Below are positions 43,727-51,763 of a stretch of DNA of 64,000 nucleotides, one piece after another. A program made the translations under genes and the position numbers. How positions within the stretch are numbered: the stretch's first letter is position 1; each line of letters starts with the position of its first letter. The notes below the pieces were generated by a model. That model was given only the letters and a program-made list of their open reading frames with translations. It made no database searches and was not told the origin of the DNA. Source of the stretch: JAYUJH01 sp043765375 (GTDB lineage Bacteria; Pseudomonadota; Alphaproteobacteria; Rickettsiales; UBA998); the NCBI GenBank assembly GCA_043765375.1, contig JAYUJH010000017.1:127439-191438 (forward strand), in the 5' to 3' direction.

Positions 43727-44917
43727 ATGGCCGTTAATACCACAACAACCATTCCCGCAATTCCAGCAGCTAATAACCCCGCAGTCAAGCAAACAATTGA
43801 AGTGAATGCGCAGGGTGGAGCAGGGACGACTTTAGTGCAGAATCAAAGTGCGACTAATATAGTTAATAATAACTACATCAGTTCTACCGTATCAACCACG
43901 CCCTCCAGTGGTGCGCCCGCAGCAGCGACTCCTCCAGCAAAACCGCAGCCAGAAGCTCCTAAACTGAAAATACCAGTATTGGAGATATTGCCTGCCGCAG
44001 ATCCAAAAGAAGTTGATGATATAATTAAAACTGGAAAGTTTGAGTTGAATCAAACTTGGGGAGTATCGCTAGTTGATATTGAAGCCAAGGAAAGGCAGCG
44101 CATGAAATTAGAGGCAGCGCAAAAAGCAGCAGAAGCAGCCAAGCCGAAGACTGATGCAACAAAGCCAGACGCAAAAGATGGTGCAGAACAGAAAAAGCCA
44201 GAGGTGAAGGGCGAGGCAAAAAAAGATGGTGCGACGGATAATAAAAATCCATCAAAAGAGCCTATAATAATACATTCTGTGCCAGCGATGGACGCTAAAA
44301 CATTGCCACTTACGAGTTTTACGCAGAAGCAACAAACGCAATTTGGGCGCATGTTGGGGTTAGATGAAGAGCAGCAAGATTTTCAAAAAACATTAAGCAA
44401 AGCTCTTGAGGATAACAAGCTCTCAAAAAATGGACAAATTGATGCAATTGAGTTGGTGAAGTTTTCTCAAGGCAGATGGCAAGGAACGGGCGGGAAGACG
44501 TTAGAATCCTTGGGTGAGAATGAGAAAAAATATATCCAAACGATGCTTGGCGTTCCCGATGATGGTGACATTGGCCCTGAAACGCTAAAAGCAGCTAAGG
44601 AGAAGGGAATATTACAAGAAGATGGCAAGATTAATGAAAAATCCGTGCTTACAATAATTCAAAATAGATTGGTTGGCAAAGATGGCGCATATTTAGCTGA
44701 TATTGTGAATGATATTGCAAAAAATGGGAAAGGCAAAGATGTTGATTCAACAAAAACATCTAGCATTAATGGTGGATTTGGAGATAGTTTGAGCAATTTG
44801 GTTGCAGGTGCAACAAAAAATCTTACTACTGGAGTTGCTGTAAGTGATTCCAAAACAGCGATTATTGCGGAAAATGTTGGTGGTCAGAAATCAGCTTCAC
44901 CCAACAAGGAAAGATAG
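43727..44917 (+). CDS. Hypothetical protein with Pro/Lys-rich linker and PG-binding-like domain
   Basis: 396 residues. I start at the ATG 43727 (AVNTTTTIPAIPAANN), since the upstream TTG 43688 adds a doubtful 13 residues. Residues 1-60 are Asn/Thr-rich with beta-strand repeats, 65-90 Pro/Ala-rich, 115-190 Lys/Glu/Ala-rich coiled, then from ~210 an EF-hand-like NKLSKNGQIDAIELVKFSQG and a block YIQTMLGVPDDGDIGPETLK that resembles PG_binding_1 (DGDIGPET). There is no signal peptide. Similar in design to the 14185 protein. Function unknown. Confidence 0.7.
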   Translation: MAVNTTTTIPAIPAANNPAVKQTIEVNAQGGAGTTLVQNQSATNIVNNNYISSTVSTTPSSGAPAAATPPAKPQPEAPKLKIPVLEILPAADPKEVDDIIKTGKFELNQTWGVSLVDIEAKERQRMKLEAAQKAAEAAKPKTDATKPDAKDGAEQKKPEVKGEAKKDGATDNKNPSKEPIIIHSVPAMDAKTLPLTSFTQKQQTQFGRMLGLDEEQQDFQKTLSKALEDNKLSKNGQIDAIELVKFSQGRWQGTGGKTLESLGENEKKYIQTMLGVPDDGDIGPETLKAAKEKGILQEDGKINEKSVLTIIQNRLVGKDGAYLADIVNDIAKNGKGKDVDSTKTSSINGGFGDSLSNLVAGATKNLTTGVAVSDSKTAIIAENVGGQKSASPNKER

Positions 44918-45002
44918 GGGGGAACGGTTTTTAACATTGCTCTAAAATTACAATGTCAGAAGCATGTAGCATGACTGAAGGCGGATTATTAACTAATCAA
45001 GA

Positions 45003-45078
45003 TGGTGGGCGATGAGAGACTCGAACTCCCGACATCCTCGGTGTAAACGAGGCGCTCTACCAACTGAGCTAATCGCCC
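45003..45078 (-). tRNA. tRNA-Val (UAC)
   Basis: 76 nt including an encoded CCA. The acceptor stem GGGCGAT pairs with ATCGCCC, followed by A-CCA at 45003-45006. The D arm (TAGCTCAGTTGGTAGAGC) and T arm (GTCGGGAGTTCGAGTCTCTC) are standard. The anticodon stem CCTCG/CGAGG encloses TTTACAC, giving anticodon TAC. It lies downstream of hup on the same strand, an arrangement common in Alphaproteobacteria. Confidence 0.97.
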
Positions 45079-45134
45079 ATAATGTTTCAAATGAGAAAAT
45101 GTCTCAAATAAAAACACTTTATTAAGTAAAAATG

Positions 45135-45187
45135 TTAATGCTTGACGTAGCGTTTATCACGGAAACAATCAAAACGTCAAGCATTAA
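45135..45187 (-). terminator. 14-bp inverted repeat after hup
   Basis: TTAATGCTTGACGT (45135-45148) and ACGTCAAGCATTAA (45174-45187) are perfect complements with a 25-base loop. On the minus strand the structure is followed by 'catttttac', a moderate T run. It lies between hup and tRNA-Val, so it can end the hup transcript or mark processing. Confidence 0.6.
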
Positions 45188-45195
45188 AACATATA

Positions 45196-45495
45196 TTACG
45201 CAGCTTTTTTCTTAACAGCGCCAGGGTTGCAAGCATCTTTCAATTGTTTGCCCGCTTTGAACTTAGGCAAGTTTGATGCAGCAATCTTAATTGTTTCGCC
45301 AGTTCGTGGGTTGCGACCATCGGTTGCTTTGCGTGCAGCAACTTCAAAATTACCAAACCCAACAAGGCGGACATCACCACCTTTTGCCAATTCATTGGTT
45401 ACTGCGTCACAAAAAGCATCAATTGCTTTTGCGGCGTCAGTTTTGGTCATACCAGCGAGTTCTGCCATTGCAGCCACTAATTCATTTTTGTTCAT
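45196..45495 (-). CDS. hup: DNA-binding protein HU
   Basis: 99 residues. The HU/IHF fold is complete: MNKNELVAAMAELAGMTKTD, LVGFGNFEVAARKATDGRNP with the Arg/Pro beta-arm tip, and GETIKIAASNLPKFKAGKQL. It bends and compacts DNA as a homodimer. The C-terminus is a Lys/Ala extension. Upstream, lon is commonly adjacent in Alphaproteobacteria but is not present here; mreB comes next. Confidence 0.96.
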   Translation of the reverse strand: MNKNELVAAMAELAGMTKTDAAKAIDAFCDAVTNELAKGGDVRLVGFGNFEVAARKATDGRNPRTGETIKIAASNLPKFKAGKQLKDACNPGAVKKKAA

Positions 45496-45726
45496 AAAAT
45501 ACTCTCCATAAAATCATTTATTTGACAAATTGAGAAATAACTCAATACCAACACATTAAAATCATGAAATGAACGGCTTGTAAATATGTTTATGGTGAAA
45601 ATACGGAAAATATCTCAATTTCTGTTAAATATAGCTATGAAAATGGTTGATGTGTGGACTTTGTGCATCGCACAAAGCAAATAAAGGTTATGTGCATCGC
45701 ACAAATGACAATCGCTTTAACAAATA

Positions 45727-46758
45727 TTAATTTTGCTTGAATAATACAGTTGAGAATGCGGCGAGATTTTCCAATGCTTTGCCAGTGCCGAGTGCGACAC
45801 ATGGCAGTGGATCGTCCACCACAAATACGGGCAAGCCAGTCGCATAACTGATGACGCTATCTAAATGTTTGAGCATTGAACCACCACCAGTCATGGCGAT
45901 GCCTTTATCTGATATATCCGAGGCGAGTTCAGGCGGGGTGAGTTCCAAAGCGGTGCGGACTGCATCAATGATGGCGTTGACGGGTTCGGCGAGGGCGTGT
46001 GCCACTTCATATTCGCTAAACTCTAGCTCCATCGGGCTACCAGATGAAATATTTCGCCCTTTAATCATCATGGTGCGTCCGTCACCAGACTCAGGCGGGG
46101 AGGCAACGCCAATTTCTTTTTTGATACGCTCCGCCGTCGCCTCGCCAATCAACATTTTGTGATGACGGCGCAAATATGACATAATCGCTTCGTCCATACG
46201 ATCCCCACCAACTCGGGCGGATTTAGAATAGACAATGCCACCAAGTGAAAGAACAGCAACTTCGGTTGTGCCGCCGCCAATATCCACCACCATTGAACCT
46301 GTTGCTTCGGTGACGGGCAAGCCTGCTCCAACCGCTGCTGCAACGGATTCTTCAATCAAATAAACCTCCCTTGCGCCTGCGCTTTCTGCGCTTTCTTGGA
46401 TAGCTCTGCGCTCAACGGGGGTTGATCCAGACGGAACGCATATCACAATAATAGGTCCAATAAAACTACGGCGATTATTAACACGCAACACAAAATGCTT
46501 AATCATTTCTTCAGCAATCCTAAAATCAGCGATAACTCCATCTTTCATGGGGCGGATTGCTTCAATTTTTTCAGGGGTGCGCCCGAGCATTTTCTTCGCT
46601 TCATTGCCAAAAGCATAAGGAATCATCACGCCTTCTTCTTGCTTCATCGCCACAACGGACGGCTCATTTAGCACAATTCCCTTGTTTGGCACATAAATCA
46701 GCGTATTCGCTGTGCCAAGGTCAATTGCCATATCAGTTGCTTTCCAAGTGAACATCAT
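45727..46758 (-). CDS. mreB: Rod shape-determining protein MreB
   Basis: 343 residues from the ATG at 46758; the open frame reaches 46836 but those 26 residues are hydrophobic and not MreB-like. It is a bacterial actin that directs side-wall synthesis. DMAIDLGTANTLIYVPNKG (phosphate 1), VDIGGGTTEVAVLSLGG (phosphate 2) and MTGGGSMLKHLD (adenosine) are present. The start is short, MMFTWKATDMAIDLG, so the usual N-terminal amphipathic membrane-binding segment (e.g. LKKFRG) is shorter or altered. mreC and mreD are not downstream; hup is. Confidence 0.95.
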   Translation of the reverse strand: MMFTWKATDMAIDLGTANTLIYVPNKGIVLNEPSVVAMKQEEGVMIPYAFGNEAKKMLGRTPEKIEAIRPMKDGVIADFRIAEEMIKHFVLRVNNRRSFIGPIIVICVPSGSTPVERRAIQESAESAGAREVYLIEESVAAAVGAGLPVTEATGSMVVDIGGGTTEVAVLSLGGIVYSKSARVGGDRMDEAIMSYLRRHHKMLIGEATAERIKKEIGVASPPESGDGRTMMIKGRNISSGSPMELEFSEYEVAHALAEPVNAIIDAVRTALELTPPELASDISDKGIAMTGGGSMLKHLDSVISYATGLPVFVVDDPLPCVALGTGKALENLAAFSTVLFKQN

Positions 46759-46836
46759 TACTCGCAGTTTAAGTTTTATATTTAACCTGACTACAACATT
46801 ATTTGCAAAAAATAAATAGAAATATGTTATTGCCAT

Positions 46837-46904
46837 TTATAGTGTTTTCTAATTTTATTTATTTGCTGTTGTTAAGCAAGCAAAATTAGGAGAAAACACT
46901 ATAA
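46837..46904. repeat. 68-bp palindromic element upstream of mreB
   Basis: TTATAGTGTTTTCT (46837-46850) and AGAAAACACTATAA (46891-46904) are exact inverted ends, with internal AATTTT/AAAATT arms. It has no coding capacity and could fold as a long hairpin. It lies in the mreB upstream gap, adjacent to a second dyad. Confidence 0.7.
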
Positions 46905-46914
46905 TCTATAAAGA

Positions 46915-46999
46915 TATAGCACTACATCTATTTTTAATTTGGCTAGCACTCACTACTGCTGGTCAATAAAATCGGCAATTAAAAATAGAAACTGCTATA
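46915..46999. repeat. 85-bp second palindromic element upstream of mreB
   Basis: The ends TATAGC-A and TGCTATA and the inner arms TATTTTTAATT and AATTAAAAATA form an interrupted inverted repeat. It is A/T-rich, with no similarity in the arms to the 46837 element beyond general layout. The two elements together fill most of the gap between mreB and the GH114-like gene. Confidence 0.6.
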
Positions 47000-47011
47000 T
47001 GTCGTAGATAA

Positions 47012-47047
47012 TTTTTGTCATACCAGCTTTCGCTGGTATGACAAAAA
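47012..47047. repeat. Minimal 'taccagc' hairpin, copy E
   Basis: A perfect 16-bp stem, TTTTTGTCATACCAGC (47012-47027) with GCTGGTATGACAAAAA (47032-47047), around loop TTTC. It is the shortest and most perfect copy of the family seen at 409, 9519, 13887 and 15167. On the minus strand it follows the end of the GH114-like gene (47086) and could terminate it. Confidence 0.8.
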
Positions 47048-47085
47048 TAATTTCATATCAAAAAAATTATCACGGCAACCAAAAA

Positions 47086-48027
47086 TCACCATGGTTGATG
47101 ATGGATTTGCTCTAAATCAATCGTGGTGACGTAAGGGATAAATCCATTATCACGATGCTTGAGATAAATATTTTTAACCCCTTCAATATCATTCATATCC
47201 CAATAATCCACCGCCATGATTTGCAAATGCGGGGCTTTTGCTTTCAAATCCATAACTTTTTGCGCATATTCCTGATAAATCTCATCATCAAACAACTTTG
47301 ATTTTCCCGTTTCAAAATTATATTCCGCCATTGTGCCTTCCGCTAACACATAATCAATATCACGGGCGATATGTGGCAATATTTTATAACCACGGTTAAT
47401 CATAATCTTCATGTTGGGATAGTGCATTCGTATGGTTTTTATCATGTTGGTGGTGCCTTGAATCATACCTATATATTTTGTGGGGTTACGCACTTCCAAA
47501 TCTTCCACACTATCCAAAGTATCAACAAATATACCGTCAAATCCTTGGCGCAATATCTCTGGAATTACATCTTCAATTAAATATGCTGTCCAAGCGGGTG
47601 AACGCACATCAACAATGAAACTACCTTTCCAATTGGGGTTTTCTTCTAGCAAAATATGGTTATTTTTGATTTTGGCAAAATCGCTGCGGGTGCTGTCCAG
47701 CTCGCCTCCACTGAGATAACCCAGCAAAACTTTACCCTTGGAATTGAGGTTGCCAAGTGGTGGGTGCGCCTCTCTATCAAACACAATCACATCATAATTG
47801 GCGAACTCATCATCGGGTTGCTCGTCGCTATAATATATGATGAACTTTTTTTGCGAAGCAATAGGGTGGAGTTTATCTGTTGGTTCCATAGTGCTTTGTG
47901 CCATGTTGCTTTTTGAGGTGCTTTGTGCGGTGTTTTGCGCAAAAGCGGGCTTAAGCATAGCGGTGCATGCCCACAGCAAACCTAAGCAAAAAACCGCAAT
48001 TGAAATTGAGAAAATATTATGATTCAT
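47086..48027 (-). CDS. Secreted GH114-like endo-alpha-1,4-polygalactosaminidase family protein
   Basis: 313 residues. A signal peptide (~1-30, ISIAVFCLGLLWACTAML...AFA) is followed by a Ser/Thr/Gln linker and a TIM-barrel domain: FIIYYSDEQPDDEFANYDVI, GKVLLGYLSGGELDSTRSDF, FDGIFVDTLDSVED and MINRGYKILPHI. This matches the GH114 fold; the paired Asp/Glu near strand ends (VDTLD) are plausible catalytic residues. GH114 domains cut alpha-1,4-polygalactosamine. It is probably periplasmic or exported; the substrate here is unknown. Confidence 0.8.
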   Translation of the reverse strand: MNHNIFSISIAVFCLGLLWACTAMLKPAFAQNTAQSTSKSNMAQSTMEPTDKLHPIASQKKFIIYYSDEQPDDEFANYDVIVFDREAHPPLGNLNSKGKVLLGYLSGGELDSTRSDFAKIKNNHILLEENPNWKGSFIVDVRSPAWTAYLIEDVIPEILRQGFDGIFVDTLDSVEDLEVRNPTKYIGMIQGTTNMIKTIRMHYPNMKIMINRGYKILPHIARDIDYVLAEGTMAEYNFETGKSKLFDDEIYQEYAQKVMDLKAKAPHLQIMAVDYWDMNDIEGVKNIYLKHRDNGFIPYVTTIDLEQIHHQPW

Positions 48028-48148
48028 AATGTTATACTGCCATTTACTTGTAATATATTTTACTGTGGATATATAATTTAATTTAATATTTTATTATAGC
48101 AATAATTGATATTTGCGCAAACATAATTTTGTGTTGATTTCTTTGTTT

Positions 48149-48293
48149 TAGCCCTCCCCATGCGGGAGGGCGGCTGAACGCAAGCGTTAGCGAAGTGTAA
48201 AGCGGGAGGGGTTTGATTTTTAACCCCCCACCCAATCGGGCCATGCTTTGCTCGCCCTTTTGGACTCCCCCGCATGGGGGGAGTTTCAAATCA
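48149..48293. repeat. Two GC-rich palindromic repeats in opposite orientation upstream of hemE
   Basis: The first copy (from 48149) is CCCTCCCCATGCGGGAGGG, then ~45 bp, then GCGGGAGGGGTTT. The second copy, inverted, is AACCCCCCACCC, then ~40 bp, then CTCCCCCGCATGGGGGGAG. They match the in-gene copies in dnaE, cheA and serS. The other bases of the 48028-48348 gap are AT-rich with no gene. Confidence 0.75.
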
Positions 48294-48348
48294 ATCAATC
48301 GGCAAAACCACACTTGCAAAATGCACAAATCAGTTTATAACTGCATTT

Positions 48349-49404
48349 ATGGATTTTATAGATATATTTCAAGCAAAATTGCTAACCGAAACAAACCCAA
48401 AAACCACTAAAAAAATACCCCAAAAAACACCATTCTGGTTTATGCGCCAAGCAGGGCGTTATCTGCCTGAATATCGGGCATTGCGGGAAAAATCTGGAGG
48501 GTTTCTGCCAATGTGCTATACCCCCGAGATTGCCACTGAAATCACCATGCAGCCAATCACGCGGTTTGGTATGAGTGCAGCTATCATATTTTCTGATATT
48601 CTCGTTATTCCACACGGATTGGGTCTGAAGCTAGAGTTTATGGCGGGTGAAGGGCCTAATTTGCAAACCATAACTCACGCAAATGAGTTGCCACGTTTGA
48701 GCATTGAGGCGATGCGGGAGCATTTGCGCCCTGTTTATGCAGCACTCACTCAAACACGGGCAGCACTTGCCCCTGACAAAGCATTAATAGGGTTTGCGGG
48801 TGCGCCGTGGACATTGTTATGTTATATGTTGGACGGCAATGGGCGTGGTGATTTTATGCAAGCTCGTACTGCGATTTATAGCAATCCTGAAATGTGCCAT
48901 ACGATAATTGCGCTGTTAGTTGAGGCGATTTCTGAGCATTTATGTGCGCAAATTGAGGCGGGAGCAAATGCAGTGCAGATATTTGATAGCTGGGCGGCGC
49001 ATGTGCCATCACATTTGCGGGAGGCATTGATTTTTGCTCCGACTAAAGCGATTGTGGAAAGCGTGCGATTGCGTCACCCAAATGCGCCGATTATATGCTT
49101 TCCTCGTGGGGTTGGTGAGGCTGATTATGTGCGGTTTGCGGAAATAGTGCAACCTGATGGAATCTCGGTGGATCAATTCACGGATATGGCGTCGCTTAGC
49201 GTCAAAATCCCTGAGCATATAACATTGCAGGGTAATGTGGATAATTTAGCACTGGCTTATAATGCGAAGGAGGCAGTGCGGCAAGTGTCAGCATTAAAGG
49301 CGGCAATGCAAGGCAAACGCTTTGTGCTAAACCTAGGTCATGGTGTTATCCCCCAAACTCCCGTTGAAAATATGCAGGCTATTATTGATGCGGTGAGGGG
49401 GTAA
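48349..49404 (+). CDS. hemE: Uroporphyrinogen decarboxylase
   Basis: 351 residues from the ATG at 48349; an ATG at 48274 lies inside a repeat element and adds 25 unlikely residues. It decarboxylates uroporphyrinogen III to coproporphyrinogen III. Motifs: PFWFMRQAGRYLPEYRALRE, FSDILVIPHGLGL with the essential Asp, GFAGAPWTLLCYML and LNLGHGVIPQTPVE. hemH lies 1 kb downstream but separated by a lipoprotein gene on the other strand, so they are neighbours without being an operon. Confidence 0.97.
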   Translation: MDFIDIFQAKLLTETNPKTTKKIPQKTPFWFMRQAGRYLPEYRALREKSGGFLPMCYTPEIATEITMQPITRFGMSAAIIFSDILVIPHGLGLKLEFMAGEGPNLQTITHANELPRLSIEAMREHLRPVYAALTQTRAALAPDKALIGFAGAPWTLLCYMLDGNGRGDFMQARTAIYSNPEMCHTIIALLVEAISEHLCAQIEAGANAVQIFDSWAAHVPSHLREALIFAPTKAIVESVRLRHPNAPIICFPRGVGEADYVRFAEIVQPDGISVDQFTDMASLSVKIPEHITLQGNVDNLALAYNAKEAVRQVSALKAAMQGKRFVLNLGHGVIPQTPVENMQAIIDAVRG

Positions 49405-49474
49405 ATATTCTTCCCCAACCATAACGTGCAAAGCAATTTTAAGGCTGGGGAGGCAGTTAATTTGAAATACATTA

Positions 49475-49957
49475 TTATCTTTGTATTCCTGACTGTATAT
49501 TAGATGGTTTTTGTAATTCTTCTGGTTGCTTAATTTCAGCAGGCGAAGGAATATAAGGTTGCTTATAGTTTTTGCCATCAGTAGGCACCATATTTACAAT
49601 AACATTATTTGGATATTTATTGTCAGCACCTGTGGCTGAATCAATTCCCCAACCAATTAATCCACCTACAAGAATATTGCCAGCAACAGCCCCCTCAATA
49701 CCAGATTCAAGTATTTGACTGCTCGGTGCATATCCCTGCTTAGTGCAAGTTACAGTTAAATCATGCTTGGTTTTTTCTATCATAACTCCACTTGGCGTGC
49801 ATTCAACGCTTGCTATTGGCTGACCTTGGCGAAAAACTCCGCATTTGGCGCAGCTAGGGTTTGATTGAATGGATATAGTTTGATTCTTGCCTTCCAAAAT
49901 AGTGGCGCAACTGGTTAATCCCAACAACGCTATACTTGCTAAAATAGTTTTTTTCAT
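49475..49957 (-). CDS. Lipoprotein with glycine-zipper segment
   Basis: 160 residues. A lipoprotein signal peptide with lipobox LLGLTSC (Cys17) is followed by a PEGA-like beta region (ISIQSNPSCAKCGVFRQGQP, with a CxxC) and the glycine-zipper run GAVAGNILVGGLIGWGID (~90-108). A Pro/Lys/Gln tail follows. This type is common in proteobacteria as outer-membrane or periplasmic lipoproteins of unknown role. Confidence 0.8.
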   Translation of the reverse strand: MKKTILASIALLGLTSCATILEGKNQTISIQSNPSCAKCGVFRQGQPIASVECTPSGVMIEKTKHDLTVTCTKQGYAPSSQILESGIEGAVAGNILVGGLIGWGIDSATGADNKYPNNVIVNMVPTDGKNYKQPYIPSPAEIKQPEELQKPSNIQSGIQR

Positions 49958-49992
49958 TACTTCCTCGAAATGTTTTAATGGTTAAAACACAT

Positions 49993-50113
49993 CAGTCGCG
50001 TTATGCGACTGGTGGTCGGGGAGTTCGAAAAATCCATTCTGTGAAAGATTCCCACGAGTCTTTAGCCATTCATAAATTGAAGGCTTGAACATGCACTTGT
50101 GGCTCCCCGACCA
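49993..50113. other. Hairpin plus 11-bp inverted repeat enclosing 79 nt; possible structured RNA
   Basis: A perfect 7-bp hairpin CAGTCGC-GTTAT-GCGACTG (49993-50011) is directly followed by TGGTCGGGGAG (50013-50023), whose perfect complement CTCCCCGACCA lies at 50103-50113. The flanks and interior are locally more GC-rich than the surrounding intergenic DNA. I recognise no known family (not tRNA, SRP RNA, RNase P RNA, 6S or tmRNA by conserved blocks). An 87-codon minus-strand frame crosses it (49982-50245), but a coding role is unconvincing. Nothing else is seen in the 49958-50379 gap. Confidence 0.5.
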
Positions 50114-50379
50114 TGAAAAAAATCGAGGAGTATTGATAACGGAAATACTTGCCGCACAAAATAAGAGGTTTCGATGCCCCAGAACATAAGTTCCATAAAT
50201 GGTTATAATGAAATTAAAAAAAATTGCAATAAAAATTAAAAACACTATTATTCGTGTTCCTCATCGCCCTCGGTTTGCGCAATAACTTAAGAATGCGCTA
50301 AACATAAAATTAGTTGCGCAGGGGTGCAAAATAAGCGATATGAATATACATATATAATTTAATGTGAGTAACCTAGATA

Positions 50380-51441
50380 ATGACCACTGAAACTGTTATT
50401 TCAAAACAAACTAAAACGGCGATTGTGCTGCTCAACCTTGGTGGGCCTGATTCGCTGGAGGCGGTGCGCCCGTTTTTGTTCAATTTGTTCAATGACCCTG
50501 CAATTATAGGTGCGCCAAAATTGATTAGGCTAGCGATTGCGCATTTGATTTCTCGCCGTCGTGCGCCAATTGCTGCCAAAATATATGAGGAAATGGGGGG
50601 TAAATCACCGATTTTGGAACAAACGGAAGCGCAAGCAACGGCACTTAGCAATCTGCTCGCTGATGATGGCAACGTCAAAACTTTCATTTGTATGAGATAT
50701 TGGCACCCAATGAGTGATGCGGTTGTGGAGCAGGTGAAGGAATATGCGCCCGACCATGTGATTTTACTACCGCTTTATCCGCAATTTTCCACCACCACCA
50801 GCCGTTCTTCGTTGGAGGATTGGAAAAAAGCAGCGATGTCAGGGGGGCTTAATGTTCCAACAACTGATATTTGTTGTTATGCTGACCAACAATCATTCAT
50901 TAATGCGCATGGGGCGTTGTTGCGTGATGTATTGTTTAATCTCTCCAAAGATGCACGCCCCCGTGTGTTGTTTTCGGCGCATGGTTTGCCTGAGAAAATC
51001 ATCAAGTCGGGCGACCCTTATCAGTGGCAAGTGCAGCAAACCGCCAAGCGTATTGTAGATTTGTTGATGTTTGATGGGTTGGATTATACGGTATGTTATC
51101 AAAGCCGTGTTGGCCCTCTCAAATGGATAGGCCCTTCTACAGTGGAGGAGTTAGAGCGGGCGGGACGTGATAAAGTGCCTGTAATATTAGTGCCAATTGC
51201 GTTTGTATCAGAACATTCAGAAACGCTGGTGGAGTTGGATATTGAGTATCGTGAATTGGCGCACGAACTGGGTGTGCCTGAATATTACCGTATTCCTGCG
51301 CTTTGCACCCACCCATATTTCATTGAGGGTTTGCGCGAATTATGCCTTGATGTGAAAAATGGTGATGTGTTGAATAATACTTTTAAGCAACGCATCTGCC
51401 CCCCTGAGTTCACCGAGTGTCCTTGTCGGGTTGCTGGGTGA
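50380..51441 (+). CDS. hemH: Ferrochelatase
   Basis: 353 residues. It inserts ferrous iron into protoporphyrin IX, the last step of haem synthesis. Motifs: AIVLLNLGGPDSLEAVRPFL, FSAHGLPEKI with the metal-ligand His near residue 200, YQSRVGPLKWIGPST and VPIAFVSEHSETLVELD with the conserved Glu. The C-terminus PPEFTECPCRV ends with a CxC. The two-gene spacing to hemE suggests a former haem cluster. Confidence 0.97.
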   Translation: MTTETVISKQTKTAIVLLNLGGPDSLEAVRPFLFNLFNDPAIIGAPKLIRLAIAHLISRRRAPIAAKIYEEMGGKSPILEQTEAQATALSNLLADDGNVKTFICMRYWHPMSDAVVEQVKEYAPDHVILLPLYPQFSTTTSRSSLEDWKKAAMSGGLNVPTTDICCYADQQSFINAHGALLRDVLFNLSKDARPRVLFSAHGLPEKIIKSGDPYQWQVQQTAKRIVDLLMFDGLDYTVCYQSRVGPLKWIGPSTVEELERAGRDKVPVILVPIAFVSEHSETLVELDIEYRELAHELGVPEYYRIPALCTHPYFIEGLRELCLDVKNGDVLNNTFKQRICPPEFTECPCRVAG

Positions 51442-51546
51442 GTGAAGTGAATATTTTTTGTTGTGTTGTGGTATGAAATGAGTATTGTAATACTTCCTAA
51501 ACAGAAAAATGTGATATAATATGTTTAGCATAACAAGGATTTGAGA

Positions 51547-51762
51547 ATGGAAAATCGTAAATTAAATAGCGTAAAGCAAATTGACAACCTAAAGCAGGGA
51601 AAAGTTTTATTGCCTTTTGTGACTGGATATGGTGGTATATTTGATATGTTTTCAACTAAAGGATATGAAGATTTATTGCAGTCCGAGGAAAATGAATTAA
51701 ATGAAATATGGCAAGATGTTGGCAATATAATGACAACGGCTATGCAACATTATAGAGAATAA
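51547..51762 (+). CDS. Small hypothetical protein upstream of DUF2335 gene
   Basis: 71 residues from the ATG at 51547, with AAGGA seven bases before it. Begins MENRKLNSVKQIDNL, no recognised domain. The only feature is a Gly/Tyr patch (VTGYGGIFDMF) and an acidic C-terminal helix. It ends one base before the DUF2335 start, so the two are co-translated and may interact, but it does not look like a typical antitoxin. Confidence 0.65.
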   Translation: MENRKLNSVKQIDNLKQGKVLLPFVTGYGGIFDMFSTKGYEDLLQSEENELNEIWQDVGNIMTTAMQHYRE

Positions 51763-51763
51763 A

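Noticed and set aside
49982..50245. 87-codon minus-strand gene
   Set aside because: Crosses a perfect inverted repeat, has no good ribosome-binding site and no recognisable family.
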